A stretch of 64,000 bases of DNA from an uncultured Pelagibacteraceae bacterium (GTDB lineage Bacteria > Pseudomonadota > Alphaproteobacteria > Pelagibacterales > Pelagibacteraceae): the NCBI GenBank assembly GCA_902601705.1, contig CACKNV010000001.1, positions 1 to 64,000 of the forward strand. Reading direction: 5' to 3'. Shown piece after piece: positions 31,345 to 40,688 of the stretch. How positions within the stretch are numbered: position 1 is the first letter of the stretch; each line of letters starts with the position of its first letter. Both the position numbers and the translations under genes were made by a program. The notes under the pieces were generated by a model. That model did no database searches. It saw nothing but the letters and a program-made list of their open reading frames with translations, and was not told the DNA's origin.

Positions 31345-31357
31345 AGACTAATAGTCT
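31345..31357. repeat. Short palindrome in the lipB-mgtE divergent gap
   Basis: AGACT-AAT-AGTCT, a perfect 5-bp inverted repeat with a 3-nt spacer in the 60-nt gap between the divergent lipB and mgtE starts. It could be a small operator or chance. In the same gap AGGGG (31371-31375) lies 5 nt before the mgtE ATG as a clear Shine-Dalgarno sequence, which is uncommon in this window. Confidence 0.3.
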
Positions 31358-31380
31358 CAAAAAAACTTTAAGGGGTATTT

Positions 31381-32760
31381 ATGACTTTACCAAAATCAAG
31401 AGAAGCAAAAAAAGTCAATTTGGATTTTAATAAGGAATTTATCAGTACTTTTACTCAAAATATTGAGAGTGGAAATGTTGAATTTATCAATCAAACTTTA
31501 AGAGATTTGCACGAAGCAGATGTAGCTAATTTAATTGAAAATTTAAATCCTGATACAAGAAATAAATTAATTGAAATTGAGTCATTTAATATTGATCCAG
31601 AAATTTTCATTGAATTAAATGAGTCGATTCAAAGTGAGGTTTTACAATTACTTTCTGTAGACTCTCTTATCAAAATAATAAAAAGATTAGAGTCTGATAA
31701 TGCAATTAAAATTCTTGAAAACTTATCAAAAGAGATTAAAGACAAAGTATTAGAAAAACTTCCTCCGAAAGACAAATTTTTATTACAAGAAGGTTTAAGT
31801 TACCCCGAGGACTCTGCAGCAAGAATAATGCAAAGAGAATTTACAGCAGTACCAAGTAATTGGACTGTTGGGCAAACTATAGATTATTTAAGAGAAAATA
31901 AAGATTTACCTGAAGAATTTTTAGAAATTTTTATAGTAGATAATGATTTTAAACCAATTGGAACTGTTCCTTCATCAAGAGTTCTTAGAACTTCTAGAGA
32001 TTTGAAAATGAACTCTATAATGAGAGAAATGCCAGTTTTAATTTCAGTTAATATGGATAAAGAAGAAGTTGGTCTCACTTTTGAAAATTATAACTTGGTC
32101 TCTGCAGGTGTAGTTAATAAAGAAAATAAGTTAGTTGGTATGATTACAGCCGACGATGTTGTTACAGTTGTTCAAGAGGAAGCCGAAGAAGATGCTTTAC
32201 GATTAGCAGGAGTTGGCGATGAAGAAATCACTGATAGTGTTATGCTAAAAACAAAAAGAAGGTTCAATTGGTTACTGTTAAATTTATTTACTGCTTTGCT
32301 TGCTACTTGGGTAATTAGTTTCTTTGGAGCTTCGATTGAACAGATGGTAGCTTTAGCTTTTCTTATGCCAATAGTTGCCTCAATGGGTGGAAATGCTGGG
32401 ATGCAAACGTTAGCTGTTACAATTCGAGCAATAGCTACCAAAGAATTATCAAAAAGCAATTTTAATCGAGTTGTTGGTAAAGAATTTTTGATAGGAATTT
32501 TAAATGGTATTATTTTTGCAATTATAACTGCAATAATAGTTCAACTCTGGTTTAAAGAGTTAAATCTTTCATTATTAATTGGTATTTCTATGATCTTGAA
32601 CATGATTGTTGCAGGTTTATTTGGAATTTTAGTACCAGTTTCTCTTAAAAAACTAAATATTGATCCTGCTTTAGCCTCAAGTGTTTTTGTCACAACAATC
32701 ACAGATGTAATTGGTTTTCTTTCTTTTTTAGGTTTAGGATCTTTTTATTTTTTAAATTAG
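31381..32760 (+). CDS. mgtE: Magnesium transporter MgtE
   Basis: 459 aa. The domain order matches MgtE: an N-terminal helical superhelix domain (about residues 25-135, LHEADVANLIENL), two CBS repeats (about 140-265, with MQREFTAVPSNWTVGQTIDYLR and GMITADDVVTVVQEEAEEDA), a plug helix and five C-terminal membrane helices with GGNAGMQTLAVTIRAIA. CBS domains in MgtE sense cytosolic Mg2+ and gate the channel. Preceded by a good Shine-Dalgarno sequence. Convergent with panC, 4-nt overlap. Confidence 0.96.
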   Translation: MTLPKSREAKKVNLDFNKEFISTFTQNIESGNVEFINQTLRDLHEADVANLIENLNPDTRNKLIEIESFNIDPEIFIELNESIQSEVLQLLSVDSLIKIIKRLESDNAIKILENLSKEIKDKVLEKLPPKDKFLLQEGLSYPEDSAARIMQREFTAVPSNWTVGQTIDYLRENKDLPEEFLEIFIVDNDFKPIGTVPSSRVLRTSRDLKMNSIMREMPVLISVNMDKEEVGLTFENYNLVSAGVVNKENKLVGMITADDVVTVVQEEAEEDALRLAGVGDEEITDSVMLKTKRRFNWLLLNLFTALLATWVISFFGASIEQMVALAFLMPIVASMGGNAGMQTLAVTIRAIATKELSKSNFNRVVGKEFLIGILNGIIFAIITAIIVQLWFKELNLSLLIGISMILNMIVAGLFGILVPVSLKKLNIDPALASSVFVTTITDVIGFLSFLGLGSFYFLN

Positions 32761-33572
32761 ATATTATCAATTAATCTTGTGTTTTTAATATAATACGCAA
32801 AAAATAGATTAAATTTTTTATTAGAGTTTTTAACTTTTTTAAAATTTTTTAAATTATAATTTTCAATATAATCTATTTTTTTTGCCCCTATTTTAATTAA
32901 ATTTTTTTTTATCAAGCTAATCTTAAACTGACCATTTTTTTTTTTTATTTTTTTCTTTAAGTTACTGAGATAATAAAAAATATTAGATGCAATCTTCATT
33001 TGATTTTTATTAAGACTTAAATTTCTTGTTGAAAAAGCTACACCATTATTTTCTCTTATAGTTTTGCACTCAACTATTTTAGATTTAATCTTACTTTTTT
33101 CGATATGTTTTTTTATTAAATACAGTTGCTGATAATCTTTTTTCCCTAAAAATATATACTTAGGTTTTATTATTTCTATAAATCTATTAACTACATCTAA
33201 GACGCCTTCAAAATGACCTTTTCTAAATTTACCACATAATCTTTTGGAAGATTTATCTAAGAAAATTTTGTTCTTAGGTTTAAATCCGTATATATCTTTA
33301 AATGTAGGTATATATAAGTAATTAACTTTTAATTTTTTAAGTAGTTTGATGTCTTTTTTTTTGTTTCTAGGATAAGACCTAAAATCACTTTTTTTATTGA
33401 ATTGTTTTGGATTTACAAAAATGGAGACTAAAGTTTTAAATTTAAATTTCTTAGATTGTTTAATCAAAGAAATATGGCCTTTATGTAGCCCACCCATTGT
33501 AGGCACAAATGATATTCCTTTAGTTTTTAAAATCTCTTTCTGAAGAATATGTTTGTCTTTAAATATTTTCAT
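32757..33572 (-). CDS. panC: Pantothenate synthetase (pantoate--beta-alanine ligase)
   Basis: 271 aa. Joins pantoate and beta-alanine using ATP, the last step to vitamin B5. Motifs are FVPTMGGLHKGHISLI (nucleotide binding), VSIFVNPKQF, GHFEGVLDVVNRFIEIIKP and FLGKKDYQQ. The ATP lid region RENNGVAFSTRNLSL replaces the more usual RE-x-DGLA-x-SSRN but keeps its key residues. No panB or panD is seen in the window. It is divergent from galU with a 38-nt gap that must hold both starts. Confidence 0.95.
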   Translation of the reverse strand: MKIFKDKHILQKEILKTKGISFVPTMGGLHKGHISLIKQSKKFKFKTLVSIFVNPKQFNKKSDFRSYPRNKKKDIKLLKKLKVNYLYIPTFKDIYGFKPKNKIFLDKSSKRLCGKFRKGHFEGVLDVVNRFIEIIKPKYIFLGKKDYQQLYLIKKHIEKSKIKSKIVECKTIRENNGVAFSTRNLSLNKNQMKIASNIFYYLSNLKKKIKKKNGQFKISLIKKNLIKIGAKKIDYIENYNLKNFKKVKNSNKKFNLFFAYYIKNTRLIDNI

Positions 33573-33610
33573 TTCTATAAAGCAATGATAATAACTATTA
33601 TAAGAATCAT

Positions 33611-34426
33611 ATGATAAAACAAGCCATTATTCCATTAGCAGGATTAGGAACCAGAATGCTTCCTTTAACAAGCGTAATGCCTAAAGAGTTAATGCCCATC
33701 AATGGTAAGCCAAATTTACAATATATATTAGACGAATGTATTGAAGCAGGTGTAAGGGAGTTCATATTTATAATTTCAAAAAAGAAGTTATCAATTAAAA
33801 AATATTTTTTTAACGATAATTTTTATAAGAAAATTATAAAAAAAAAGAGAGATAAAAGACTAATTGAAGAATATAAAAAAATAAAAAAATATCAAAAAAT
33901 GATTAAATTTGTTTATCAAAACAAACCTAAAGGTACAGGAGATGCAGTTTTAAAATGTCAAAAATTTATTAAGAATAAATATTTTTTAATGCTTTTACCT
34001 GACGACTTAATAATAAAAAAAAATTGTTCGAAAGAAATGATACGATTACACAAACAAACTAATGGATCAATAATTGCTACCAAAAAAGTAGAAAGAAAAA
34101 CAGTCTCACGATGGGGCATTTTATCAATTAAAAATAAAAAAAAAAAATATTTTCAAATTAAAGATGTTGTAGAAAAACCTAGGATTAAAACTGCACCTTC
34201 AAACTTTGCTATTATAGGCAGATATATATTGCCTACTAAAATTTTTAGTGAAATTAAGAAACTGAAACCTGGTCAGGGAGGAGAAATACATATTACTGAC
34301 GCAATTAGAAGTTTAATTAAAAAAGAAAATAAATTTTATGGAAAAATTTTCACGGGAAAATATTTAGATTGTGGAACTTTAAGTGGATATATTAATTCAG
34401 GAATTCAAATATTTAAAGGAAAATAA
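33611..34426 (+). CDS. galU: UTP--glucose-1-phosphate uridylyltransferase
   Basis: 271 aa nucleotidyltransferase that makes UDP-glucose. The N-terminal block is IPLAGLGTRMLPLTSVMPKELMPI, followed by QNKPKGTGDAVLKCQ and LPDDLI (metal/nucleotide binding), VVEKP and GRYILP. Followed directly by the UDP-glucose dehydrogenase gene, so the pair supplies UDP-glucose and UDP-glucuronate for surface glycans. Confidence 0.95.
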   Translation: MIKQAIIPLAGLGTRMLPLTSVMPKELMPINGKPNLQYILDECIEAGVREFIFIISKKKLSIKKYFFNDNFYKKIIKKKRDKRLIEEYKKIKKYQKMIKFVYQNKPKGTGDAVLKCQKFIKNKYFLMLLPDDLIIKKNCSKEMIRLHKQTNGSIIATKKVERKTVSRWGILSIKNKKKKYFQIKDVVEKPRIKTAPSNFAIIGRYILPTKIFSEIKKLKPGQGGEIHITDAIRSLIKKENKFYGKIFTGKYLDCGTLSGYINSGIQIFKGK

Positions 34427-35731
34427 ATGAAATTGTGTATGATAGGAACTGGATATGTTGGATTAGTAAGTGGAGTATGCTTTGCTGATATAGGCAACCA
34501 GGTTGTTTGTGTTGATAAAGATAAAAACAAAATAGATAATCTTAATTCTGGAATTTCCCCAATCTACGAGCCAGGATTGGATGAACTAATTAAAAAAAAT
34601 TTTGTAGCTAAACGTCTCACATTCACTACAAATACTGATAAAGCTATAAGCACATCAGATATAATTTTTATTTGTGTAGGTACTCCTACAAAAAAAGGAT
34701 CAATAAAAGTTGATTTATCTTTTGTTTATAAATGTGCAAAGGAAATATTAAAATATTCAAAAAGAAAAAAAATTATAGTAACCAAGTCTACAGTCCCAGT
34801 CGGTACAGGTGATGAGATTGAAAAAATCCTAAAAAATAAGAAAAAACTTTTTACAGTAATCTCCAATCCTGAATTTTTAAGAGAAGGTGAAGCAATACGT
34901 GATTTTAGATATCCTGATAGAATTGTAATAGGTTCAAACGAAAAAAAAACATTTAATATTATGAGAAATCTTTATAAGCCATTAACTAACAAGGGTTCAA
35001 AATTTTTTACCACTTCAAGAAGGGGAGCCGAATTAATAAAGTACGCTTCAAACGCTTTTCTCGCTACTAAAATTACTTTTATAAATGAACTTGCTAATCT
35101 GTGCGAAAAATCTGGAGTAAATATAGAAGATATTTCATTAGGTATGGGTTCTGATAGTAGAATAGGCGGGAGGTTTTTACGTGCTGGTCCAGCTTATGGT
35201 GGATCATGTTTTCCAAAGGACACTAAAGGTCTCGTATCAGCTGCTGAGAAATATAAAATAAATTTATCAGTAGTAAAATCAGTTATTAAATCTAATCAAG
35301 AAAGAGTAAATTTACTCACAAAAAGAGTTCATAAAATTTTAGGATCAAATTTAAAAAATAAAAAGATTTCGTTTTTAGGCGTTACATTTAAACCAAACAC
35401 TGATGATATGAGGGATTCTACTAGCCTCAAAATGATACCTTATCTATGTAAAAAAGGTGCAAAAGTTAGATATTACGATCCCTCTGGAGAAAAAAAAGAG
35501 TTTAAAAAAATAAAGAATTGCAATTATAGAAATAATATTAAATCTAATTGTAATGGCGCAGACCTGGTAGTTTTACTTACAGAATGGGACGAATTTAAAT
35601 CAATAGATTTTAAACAAATTGTTAAAAATAAAAAATTTAAAGTGTACGACCTGAGAAACCTTTATTCTGCTGAAGAAATGAAAAAAAATAAGATTAAGTA
35701 CTATTCTGTTGGTAGACCCAATACTAATTAA
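34427..35731 (+). CDS. UDP-glucose 6-dehydrogenase
   Basis: 434 aa. The N-terminal NAD-binding Rossmann fold (MKLCMIGTGYVGLVSGVCFAD) is followed by VTKSTVPVGTGDEIEK and SNPEFLREGEAI. The catalytic Cys261 lies in GGSCFPKDTKGL. The C-terminal UDP-binding domain contains LGVTFKPNTDDMRDS. Oxidises UDP-glucose twice to UDP-glucuronate with 2 NAD+. Starts at the base after galU ends. Convergent with the RidA gene, 8-nt overlap. Confidence 0.95.
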   Translation: MKLCMIGTGYVGLVSGVCFADIGNQVVCVDKDKNKIDNLNSGISPIYEPGLDELIKKNFVAKRLTFTTNTDKAISTSDIIFICVGTPTKKGSIKVDLSFVYKCAKEILKYSKRKKIIVTKSTVPVGTGDEIEKILKNKKKLFTVISNPEFLREGEAIRDFRYPDRIVIGSNEKKTFNIMRNLYKPLTNKGSKFFTTSRRGAELIKYASNAFLATKITFINELANLCEKSGVNIEDISLGMGSDSRIGGRFLRAGPAYGGSCFPKDTKGLVSAAEKYKINLSVVKSVIKSNQERVNLLTKRVHKILGSNLKNKKISFLGVTFKPNTDDMRDSTSLKMIPYLCKKGAKVRYYDPSGEKKEFKKIKNCNYRNNIKSNCNGADLVVLLTEWDEFKSIDFKQIVKNKKFKVYDLRNLYSAEEMKKNKIKYYSVGRPNTN

Positions 35732-36194
35732 GTTCAAAGATAGCATCAACTTCTACAGCAACACCCAAAGGCAAACTATTTACACTTACTGCAGCACGTG
35801 TGTGTTCACCTTTTTTATCAAAAATCTTAGCTATAATATCTGAAGCACCGTTTATAATTTTTGGCTGATCTTTAAAATTATCAGTTGAATTAACATAACC
35901 TGTTAATTTTACACAAGATTTAACTTTATTAAAATCTCCATTACAAGCATTTTTAACATGGGCAACAATGCTTAAACCGCATCTTTCGGCAGCTTTATAA
36001 CCTTTCTCTAAATCTAAATCTTTTCCAATCTTACCAGTTATAAGTTTTGCATTTTCATCAATAGATATTTGACCAGAAATATATAAGAGTTTTCCAACAA
36101 TCTTAGTAGCAACATAAGCTCCAACTGGTGCTTTTGGTTCAGGTAATTTTATATTTAAACTTTTTATTTTGTTTTCAATTTCACTCATTTTCAT
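35724..36194 (-). CDS. RidA/YjgF-family protein
   Basis: 156 aa, about 25 longer than RidA itself. Contains the block GKLLYISGQI and the C-terminal RAAVSVNSLPLGVAVEVDAIFEL. RidA members hydrolyse reactive enamine/imine intermediates, but the longer branch that begins LPEPKAPVGAYV has no settled role. A second ATG two codons on could be the start. It overlaps topA by 4 nt (ATGA) as the last gene of a minus-strand operon. Confidence 0.85.
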   Translation of the reverse strand: MKMSEIENKIKSLNIKLPEPKAPVGAYVATKIVGKLLYISGQISIDENAKLITGKIGKDLDLEKGYKAAERCGLSIVAHVKNACNGDFNKVKSCVKLTGYVNSTDNFKDQPKIINGASDIIAKIFDKKGEHTRAAVSVNSLPLGVAVEVDAIFELN

Positions 36195-38752
36195 TTGCCC
36201 TTTTTTTTACTTTTATCGTATTCTTTTCTTTTTTCTATTAATATAAGTGCTTCTTCCATAGTGAGTTCATTCGGATCTTTTTCTTCTGGAATAGTTGCAT
36301 TTAGAGATTTGTACTTTATATAAGGACCATATTGCCCTTTCATAATTCTCACAGGTTTTTTATCCTCAGGATGTTCTCCAAGATCTTTAATGAGCGAAGA
36401 AGAAATCCTTCCAGGCTTAGCTTCAGCAATTAATGTTATTGCTCGATTAATCCCAATAGAAAATAGATCCTCAACATTTTCAAGTCTTGCAGATTTATTT
36501 TCACATTTTAGATACGGACCAAATCTTCCAGAATTTAGAGTTATATCTTGTCCATTTTCAGGGTGTTGTCCTAATACTTTAGGAAGAGAGCATAAATATT
36601 TCGCTTTATCTAAATCAACACTGTCAACATCGATACCTTTTGGAATGGAAACATTTTTAAGGTGTTCATTCTCATTTTTTTTCTTTCTTCCTTTTTTCTT
36701 TTTTGTTTCTAGTTCGTCTTTTTCTTTTTCATATTGTAAGTAGGGGCCAAATCTTCCATTTTTTAAAAATATATCTTTACCTTTTTCATTCTGACCCAGC
36801 AATTTAGGTTCAGCTAAATTATATTGAGCTGCAGCTTTAGCTTTAGATAAAGGTCTTGTAAATTTACACTCAGGATAATTTGAACATCCTATAAAAGCCC
36901 CACCTCTAAAACTATTCTTTAGACTAAGTTCTCCATTGGAGCATAACTTGCACTTTCGGTCTATAGCATCTTTATCATCCCTTTCAAAAATTAAAGCTCC
37001 TAAACTTTCATTTAATAAGTCTAATACTTCTCTTGTTCTCTTTTCTTTTACTTTTCCAACATTTTCATAAAAATCTTTCCAAAAATTATCTAAAACCTGA
37101 ACCCATTCAATTTTACCACTAGTTATTTCATCTAGCTGATTTTCTAAGTCTGCAGTGAAATTATAATCTACGTATTTAGAGAATAATTTTTCTAAAAAAG
37201 CTGAAATTAGCTTACCTCTGTCAGTTGGATTAAACCTTTTATTAATTAATTCGACATAATTTCTCGTTGATAATACTGAGATAATACTAGCATAAGTAGA
37301 GGGTCTCCCTATGCCTAATTCCTCCATCTTTTTCACTAAACTAGCTTCAGAGTATCGTGGTGGTGGATCTGTGAAATGTTGTTCATCATTAAGCTTAAGT
37401 ATATTAATTTCCTCTCCAACTTTGACCTGAGGCAAAATATTCTTTGCATCTTCGTCAGTTTCTTGAACTTGATAAACTTTAAGAAATCCATCAAATTTTA
37501 CGACTGATCCGCTAGCTCTAAAATTAATCTTATTATCGTTTGAAGAAATAATTATTGTATTTCTATCAAACTCTGCTGGAGTCATTTGAGATGATAAGGC
37601 TCTACTCCAAATTAATTCATAAAGTTTAAATTGATCTGCATTTACATATTTTTTTATATCAGAAGGTTTCCTACTTATATTAGTCGGCCTAATTGCCTCA
37701 TGAGCTTCTTGAGCGTTTTTTGCTTTTTTCCCCGTATAACTATTTGGTGCTTCTGGTAAATATTTATCACCATAATCATCAGTAATAAATTTTCTAAACT
37801 CATCAATTGCTTCTTTTGAAATATTAGTTCCATCAGTTCTCATATAAGTAATTAGTCCGGTTGTTTCACCCTCGATATCTACACCTTGATAAAGTCGTTG
37901 TGCAATTTGCATTGTTCTGGAAGCTCCAAAACCAAATCGTCCCGAGGCAGTTTGTTGTAAGGTTGATGTTGTAAAAGGTGCTAGAGGGTTTCGTCTAAAC
38001 ACTTTTGTATTCACATCAGCAATTTTAAAATTTGTTTTATTGATTACATCAACTGCTTTTTGTATTTCATCTTTATTTTTGAAAGAAAATTTTTCAATTT
38101 TTTCTCCATTAAATAAACTTAATTTTGAAAAAATATTTTTATTATCTTTGTTTGTAAAGTCTGATGTAAGTGTCCAGTATTCTTCTGGTTTAAATAATTC
38201 TATTTCTTTTTCTCTTTCAGTAATAAGTTTTAAGGCTACTGATTGAACTCTTCCTGCTGATTTTGATCCAGGTAATTTTGTCCAAAGGATTGGTGAGATA
38301 TTAAATCCCACAAGATAGTCTAAGGCTCTTCGTGCCAGATAGGCTTCAACTAAAGGTAAATGAATTTCTCTTGGATTTTTAATAGCATCTAGAATTGCTT
38401 TCTTCGTAATCTCATTAAAAACAACACGCTCAAGATGTTTATCTTTTAATAACTTTTTTTTATCTAAAACCTCTTTAACATGCCACGCGATAGCTTCTCC
38501 TTCACGATCAGGGTCTGTAGCTAAAATAATTTTATCAGAGTCTTCAGCAGCATTTGTGATTTCTTTTAAATATTTTTTTGAAAAAGAGTCTATTTCCCAT
38601 TCCATTTGAAATTTATTTTCTGGATCTACAGATCCGTTTTTGGAAGGAAGATCTCTTATGTGCCCATAACTAGCTAAAACTAGATAATCTTTACCTAAAT
38701 ATTTATTTATTGTTTTTGCTTTTGCTGGACTTTCAACAATTACTAAATTCAT
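36191..38752 (-). CDS. topA: DNA topoisomerase I
   Basis: 853 aa from the ATG at 38752. A TTG 36 nt upstream is in frame, but LVIVESPAKAKTINKYLGKDY should stand at the very N-terminus, and that TTG is part of a consensus TTGACA. The Toprim domain (DPDREGEAIAWH) is followed by the catalytic Tyr303 in TGLITYMRTDG. A four-cysteine zinc motif (CKLC...CSNYPEC) and three C-terminal repeats with G-x-F/Y-GPY follow. Relaxes negative supercoils. Confidence 0.97.
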   Translation of the reverse strand: MNLVIVESPAKAKTINKYLGKDYLVLASYGHIRDLPSKNGSVDPENKFQMEWEIDSFSKKYLKEITNAAEDSDKIILATDPDREGEAIAWHVKEVLDKKKLLKDKHLERVVFNEITKKAILDAIKNPREIHLPLVEAYLARRALDYLVGFNISPILWTKLPGSKSAGRVQSVALKLITEREKEIELFKPEEYWTLTSDFTNKDNKNIFSKLSLFNGEKIEKFSFKNKDEIQKAVDVINKTNFKIADVNTKVFRRNPLAPFTTSTLQQTASGRFGFGASRTMQIAQRLYQGVDIEGETTGLITYMRTDGTNISKEAIDEFRKFITDDYGDKYLPEAPNSYTGKKAKNAQEAHEAIRPTNISRKPSDIKKYVNADQFKLYELIWSRALSSQMTPAEFDRNTIIISSNDNKINFRASGSVVKFDGFLKVYQVQETDEDAKNILPQVKVGEEINILKLNDEQHFTDPPPRYSEASLVKKMEELGIGRPSTYASIISVLSTRNYVELINKRFNPTDRGKLISAFLEKLFSKYVDYNFTADLENQLDEITSGKIEWVQVLDNFWKDFYENVGKVKEKRTREVLDLLNESLGALIFERDDKDAIDRKCKLCSNGELSLKNSFRGGAFIGCSNYPECKFTRPLSKAKAAAQYNLAEPKLLGQNEKGKDIFLKNGRFGPYLQYEKEKDELETKKKKGRKKKNENEHLKNVSIPKGIDVDSVDLDKAKYLCSLPKVLGQHPENGQDITLNSGRFGPYLKCENKSARLENVEDLFSIGINRAITLIAEAKPGRISSSLIKDLGEHPEDKKPVRIMKGQYGPYIKYKSLNATIPEEKDPNELTMEEALILIEKRKEYDKSKKKGK

Positions 38753-38758
38753 TATTTG

Positions 38759-38788
38759 TTTATTTTCAAAATTAAATGAATTTGTCAA
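38759..38788 (-). promoter_or_regulatory. Candidate topA promoter
   Basis: On the minus strand a consensus TTGACA (38788-38783) is followed after 18 nt by AATAAA (38764-38759). That places transcription start at or very near the topA ATG at 38752, so the mRNA could be leaderless. It lies in the 68-nt gap between plsY and topA, which is otherwise empty. The -10 match is only moderate. Confidence 0.4.
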
Positions 38789-38820
38789 ATTTATTATTTA
38801 AAAACTAGAAAAGACAACAC

Positions 38821-39399
38821 TTATAACTTAATTTTACTTTCTTCAGAATTTTTTAATCGAACTATATTTTCTCGATGTGTGTAAACGATAATTACGAAAA
38901 AAATAAAAAGTATTAAAGAAAAATTATTAATAAAAAAATATGAATAAACAAAAACAATTAGAGATGAAACAATCGAAGATAATGATGCGTATCTAAATAA
39001 AAAAGATAAAACAAGCCAAGTAATTCCAAAAATTAGAAAAAATTTATATGAAAGTGCCAATATAACACCTAGATAAGTTGCAACTCCTTTACCTCCTTTA
39101 AATTTTAACCAAACAGGAAAAATATGACCGATAAAACAAATCAAAGCAGAATATGAAATTAGATTTTCAAAATAAGTAAATGTTATGATGATAGAAAAAT
39201 ATCCTTTTAGTAAGTCAAGAATAAGAGTAGTAACGGCTAGAGATTTTTTTCCAGTTCTTAAAACATTTGTCGTTCCAATATTGCCTGATCCTATTCCTCT
39301 AATATCTTTTTTTAAAAAAATTTTTGTTAAAACTAATCCAAAAGGAATTGATCCTAATAAATAAGAATACACTGCAACTATTATTAAATTTATATCCAT
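38821..39399 (-). CDS. plsY: Acyl-phosphate:glycerol-3-phosphate acyltransferase PlsY
   Basis: 192 aa membrane enzyme, about five to seven hydrophobic segments. The three family motifs are present: GSIPFGLVLTK, RGIGSGNIGTTNVLRTGKK and FKGGKGVATYLG. Makes lysophosphatidate from acyl-phosphate (from PlsX) and glycerol-3-phosphate, the first step of phospholipid synthesis. Overlaps pyrC' by one base. Confidence 0.96.
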   Translation of the reverse strand: MDINLIIVAVYSYLLGSIPFGLVLTKIFLKKDIRGIGSGNIGTTNVLRTGKKSLAVTTLILDLLKGYFSIIITFTYFENLISYSALICFIGHIFPVWLKFKGGKGVATYLGVILALSYKFFLIFGITWLVLSFLFRYASLSSIVSSLIVFVYSYFFINNFSLILFIFFVIIVYTHRENIVRLKNSEESKIKL

Positions 39400-40688
39400 T
39401 AATTTGAGTAAACTAGTTCACCGTTAAGATAAGTCTTTAAAATCTTTCCTTGGAGATTTCTATTTTCTATGGCTGTATTTTTTGATTTAGATTTTAGTTT
39501 ATCAGCATTTACTTTCCATGGAGCTTCTAAATCAAATATACAAATATCTCCATCTGATCCTTTTACCAAAGTTCCTTTTTTAATATTCAATATTTTAGCA
39601 GGATTGATAGTTAAGGTTTCTATTATTTTATTTAGAGGAAGAGATTCATTATGATACATTTCTAAAGAAAGAGGCAGAAGGGTCTCTACACCAATAGCGC
39701 CAGTAGCAGCTTGTGAGAATGGTAATCTTTTGCTTTCTTCATCTTCAGGTAAATGATCTGAAACTATTACATCTATTAACCCATCTTTGATACCTTGAAC
39801 AAGTGATAATCTATCTTCTTCAAGCCTAAGGGGAGGAGATAATTTTAAAAAAGTCTTAAATTCACCAATATCATTTTCATTTAGCGATAAATTATTAATT
39901 GAGACACCTACGCTAAATTTTTTACCATTATTTTTATTTTTTCTAATAACATCTAAAGATTGTTTAGATGAAATTTGATTTATGTGATATCTACAAGGAT
40001 ATTCACTAAGTAAACTTAAGTCTCTTTCAATTATTATTTTTTCAGCTAGAGCTGATACACCTTGTAGCCCAAGTCTTGTAGCTATTTCTCCGTCGTTGAT
40101 ACAAGCGTTTTTTGATAACTCATAGTCTTCTGCATGTTGCATTATCAAAACCCCAATATCAGAAGCATAATCCATTATCCTAGACATTAGCTCTGTATTT
40201 TGAATAGTTTTATTAACATCGCTAAAGCCAATTATTCCTCTACCAGAGAGTAAACCAAACTCAGTTATCAGCTTACCTTCGCATTGTTTAGTTATTGAAG
40301 CACAAGGAAAAAGGTTAACATTAGCTTTGTCTCTTCCTCTTCTAATAATGAAATCAACCATTGAAACGTTATCAATAATGGGTTTGGTATTAGGCATAGT
40401 TACTATAGATGTAACCCCTCCAGCTAAAGCAGCTTGGCTAAGAGTTCTAAAGTTTTCCTTATATTCATATCCTGGCTCGCCTACAAAAGCCTTCATATCT
40501 ACTAATCCTGGAATTAAAATATTGTCTTTTAAATCAATTATCTCAGCATCTTTATTAGCATCAGTTTTTTTTACATTTTTTCCTATAGCCTTTACTTTTC
40601 CTTTATCATTTAAAATTAAAGAGCCTTTCTCATCCATGCTTTGTGATGGATCTATAATTCTTGCATTAATAAAAATTTTTTCTTTCAT
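39399..40688 (-). CDS. Dihydroorotase-like PyrC' without the metal-binding HxH motif
   Basis: 429 aa of the class I dihydroorotase family (amidohydrolase fold), with NILIPGLVDM at about 56-65 and SDHLPEDEESKRLPFSQAATGAIGVETLLPL near the C-terminus. The HxH that binds catalytic zinc, normally DxHxH-L-REPG, reads D64-M-K66-A-F68-V-G-EPG, so both histidines are lost. In Pseudomonas an inactive PyrC' encoded next to PyrB serves as a structural partner of aspartate transcarbamoylase. The pyrB gene is directly upstream here, which fits that role. An active dihydroorotase must lie elsewhere. Confidence 0.88.
   Translation of the reverse strand: MKEKIFINARIIDPSQSMDEKGSLILNDKGKVKAIGKNVKKTDANKDAEIIDLKDNILIPGLVDMKAFVGEPGYEYKENFRTLSQAALAGGVTSIVTMPNTKPIIDNVSMVDFIIRRGRDKANVNLFPCASITKQCEGKLITEFGLLSGRGIIGFSDVNKTIQNTELMSRIMDYASDIGVLIMQHAEDYELSKNACINDGEIATRLGLQGVSALAEKIIIERDLSLLSEYPCRYHINQISSKQSLDVIRKNKNNGKKFSVGVSINNLSLNENDIGEFKTFLKLSPPLRLEEDRLSLVQGIKDGLIDVIVSDHLPEDEESKRLPFSQAATGAIGVETLLPLSLEMYHNESLPLNKIIETLTINPAKILNIKKGTLVKGSDGDICIFDLEAPWKVNADKLKSKSKNTAIENRNLQGKILKTYLNGELVYSN

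Noticed and set aside
33573-33610. Divergent promoters in the 38-nt panC-galU gap
   Set aside because: Several TATAAT-like strings occur, but no -35 at proper spacing stays within the gap; promoters probably reach into the coding regions and cannot be placed.
36390-36743. 117-codon open frame opposite topA
   Set aside because: Phe/Ser-rich reverse reading of the lysine-rich C-terminal repeats of topA; no start context and no recognisable domain.
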